From: Thermohalobaculum sp965247385
GTDB lineage: Bacteria; Pseudomonadota; Alphaproteobacteria; Rhodobacterales; Rhodobacteraceae
DNA: 64,000 nucleotides
Assembly (NCBI GenBank): GCA_965247385.1
Contig: CBDFHG010000007.1
Coordinates: forward strand, 62,001-126,000
Direction of reading: 5' to 3'
Made by a program: the position numbers and the translations under genes. How positions within the stretch are numbered: position 1 is the first letter of the stretch; the number at the start of each line of letters is the position of its first letter. Positions 62,816-64,000 of the stretch are shown in pieces. Under the pieces are notes generated by a model, which was not told the origin of the DNA, made no database searches, and saw only the letters and a program-made list of their open reading frames with translations.

Positions 62816-64000
62816 TTAGAAATTATTCAGTTCGGCGGCAATGTCCTTGGTCTGTGAATAAAGCCTGCGGAAGAGGCCGTGCTGTTTCTCATGGACCTCG
62901 GAACTCTCGGCCCTGACGGTCGAGGAAACGGGATTCCATGAGGAAATATCGTCAAGCTTGACTTGGCCGATCGCCAGCGCGGCCAGGAAGGCGTCACCAT
63001 AGGACGCGCCAATGGTTTTTTCGCAGACGATTTGATCGAGGCCGGAGATGTCGGACGTTGCCTGGCTCCAGGTTGGATTGTTGGTGCCACCGCCCACGGC
63101 TAGCAGGCGAAGCGGGGCTTGCCCGACCTCGCGATAGGTGTCGATAACATGCCGGGTGCCATGGGCGATGCCCTCCAGCACGGCGCGGTAGATGTCGCCC
63201 CGCGTATGAGTGAGGTTGAGCCCGAAGAGGCAGCCCTTGGCGAATGGGTCGTGGATCGGTGTGCGCTCGCCGGAAAAATAGGGCAAGAATACCAACCCCT
63301 TAGCGCCCGGCGGGGAAGCCTCCGCCTCCCCAGACAAAACTTTGAAAGCGTCAGCGGGATCGAGGTCACGCGCCAGGTGATCCCGAAACCAATGCGTCAG
63401 GGTGCCGCTGGTGGCAAGCCCCGCCATGGAAGCGTGCTCACCCTCGAACAACCAGGGCGCATACCAGAGCCGGGGATCACGCACGCGGGCGTCGGTGAGC
63501 TCGATGATAAAGATGGTCGAGCCGTACATCAGCATCATGTCGCCGGACCGGGTAGCGCCCACGCTCAGTGCTTCCGCGGCGGCGTCAACCGTACCTGTGG
63601 TGACGGGCGTGCCTTCGGCCAAACCCGTCAATAGCGAAGCCTCCGACGTTATACCCCCGACGATATCGCTGGACCAAGCGAGCCTCGGCAACATATCCGG
63701 TTCGACGATGTCATCCGCAAGTTCCGTGCTCCAATCGAGCTTCTCAACGTCATAGAGAGGACTGAAGCTGGCCGCCGTGTAGTGGTCAATGACGTACTCG
63801 CCGGTAAGCTTGAAAACCAGATAGGAGGTCGACGTGAGGACATTGGCGGTTTGAGCGAAAACCTCTGGCCGATTGCGTTTTAGCCAGAGGATTTTCGGTC
63901 CCACCGACTGGGAGGTCAGGATATTGCCGCAACGTTCCAAAAGCGCGTTTTCGCCGATCCGTTCGGTAAGCTCGGTAATCTCCCGTTCGGCCCGCGTGTC
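62816..64000 (-). CDS. FGGY-family carbohydrate kinase (5' end outside window)
   Basis: At least 394 residues, open to the window edge; the TTG at 63940 is internal. Family signatures: TGTVDAAAEALSVGATRSGD (FGGY N-domain end), LVFLPYFSGERTPIHDP, and the C-terminal ATP site LRLLAVGGGTNNPTWSQATSDI. The enzyme phosphorylates a sugar or polyol, probably the one taken up by the adjoining transporter. Xylulose, ribulose or polyol kinase types all fit; the N-terminal substrate region is missing. Confidence 0.87.
   Translation of the reverse strand, partial: DTRAEREITELTERIGENALLERCGNILTSQSVGPKILWLKRNRPEVFAQTANVLTSTSYLVFKLTGEYVIDHYTAASFSPLYDVEKLDWSTELADDIVEPDMLPRLAWSSDIVGGITSEASLLTGLAEGTPVTTGTVDAAAEALSVGATRSGDMMLMYGSTIFIIELTDARVRDPRLWYAPWLFEGEHASMAGLATSGTLTHWFRDHLARDLDPADAFKVLSGEAEASPPGAKGLVFLPYFSGERTPIHDPFAKGCLFGLNLTHTRGDIYRAVLEGIAHGTRHVIDTYREVGQAPLRLLAVGGGTNNPTWSQATSDISGLDQIVCEKTIGASYGDAFLAALAIGQVKLDDISSWNPVSSTVRAESSEVHEKQHGLFRRLYSQTKDIAAELNNF

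Overview
The window is high-GC DNA with the gene content of an alphaproteobacterium: a form I aerobic CO dehydrogenase cluster, an OpgC/OpgH pair for osmoregulated glucans, a DgcN/DgcA pathway for D-amino acids, and a Tat-exported ABC sugar-binding protein. No marker here fixes the genus. The host backbone is interrupted by a mobile-element-rich island whose defence genes are visibly AT-richer than the flanks.

Layout. Positions 1-7282 hold the cox cluster: the C-terminus of a LytTR regulator, then coxM, coxS, coxL, coxD, coxE and coxF, tightly packed. The expected downstream cox genes are absent; an IS30 remnant follows coxF. Positions 7.3-36.3 kb are an accessory island. It contains a hipBA toxin-antitoxin operon with three matched operators, a frameshifted IS66-type element, a 162-bp MITE, a DUF6398 gene, a DUF4209 gene with a HEPN-like motif, IS21/IS256 debris, a second MITE of 173 bp, and a DNA phosphorothioate defence locus. 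In that locus sspB-sspC-sspD are followed by helicase, GHKL-ATPase and PLD genes (SspFGH type), all on the minus strand, with a divergent cysteine desulfurase (SspA). Next come a partly duplicated IS66 element and a low-GC operon of a small unknown protein, a GIY-YIG nuclease and a DndB-like DGQHR protein. A tRNA-Phe(GAA) sits at the right edge of the island.

Positions 36.5-51.4 kb return to host genes: a YeeE/YedE sulfur transporter with a DUF302 protein, a decayed TPR gene carrying a 12-bp minisatellite, opgC, a RibD-like reductase, a cytochrome b561, a minus-strand group (MDR dehydrogenase, PTPS-like enzyme, glycosyltransferase, methyltransferase) that may make a glycosylated pterin, opgH, and the operon dgcN-dgcA-D-amino-acid aminotransferase.

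Positions 51.6-64 kb hold a sugar-uptake locus broken up by transposons. A minus-strand operon (ABC ATPase, RbsD/FucU-type mutarotase, PfkB kinase) has lost its kinase to an IS630 insertion, leaving a 15-codon stub. The divergent plus-strand genes (binding protein, two permeases) are separated from the ATPase by an IS66-type element that carries a nested IS1380 element, and an IS200 remnant lies between the binding protein and the permeases. A minus-strand FGGY kinase runs off the right end.

The main points of interest are the SspBCD-FGH locus together with a separate DndB-like/GIY-YIG operon, the two MITEs with perfect 8-bp target duplications, the hipBA operator array, the possible pterin-glycoside cluster, and the shared 13-bp frameshifting duplication in two distant copies of one IS.
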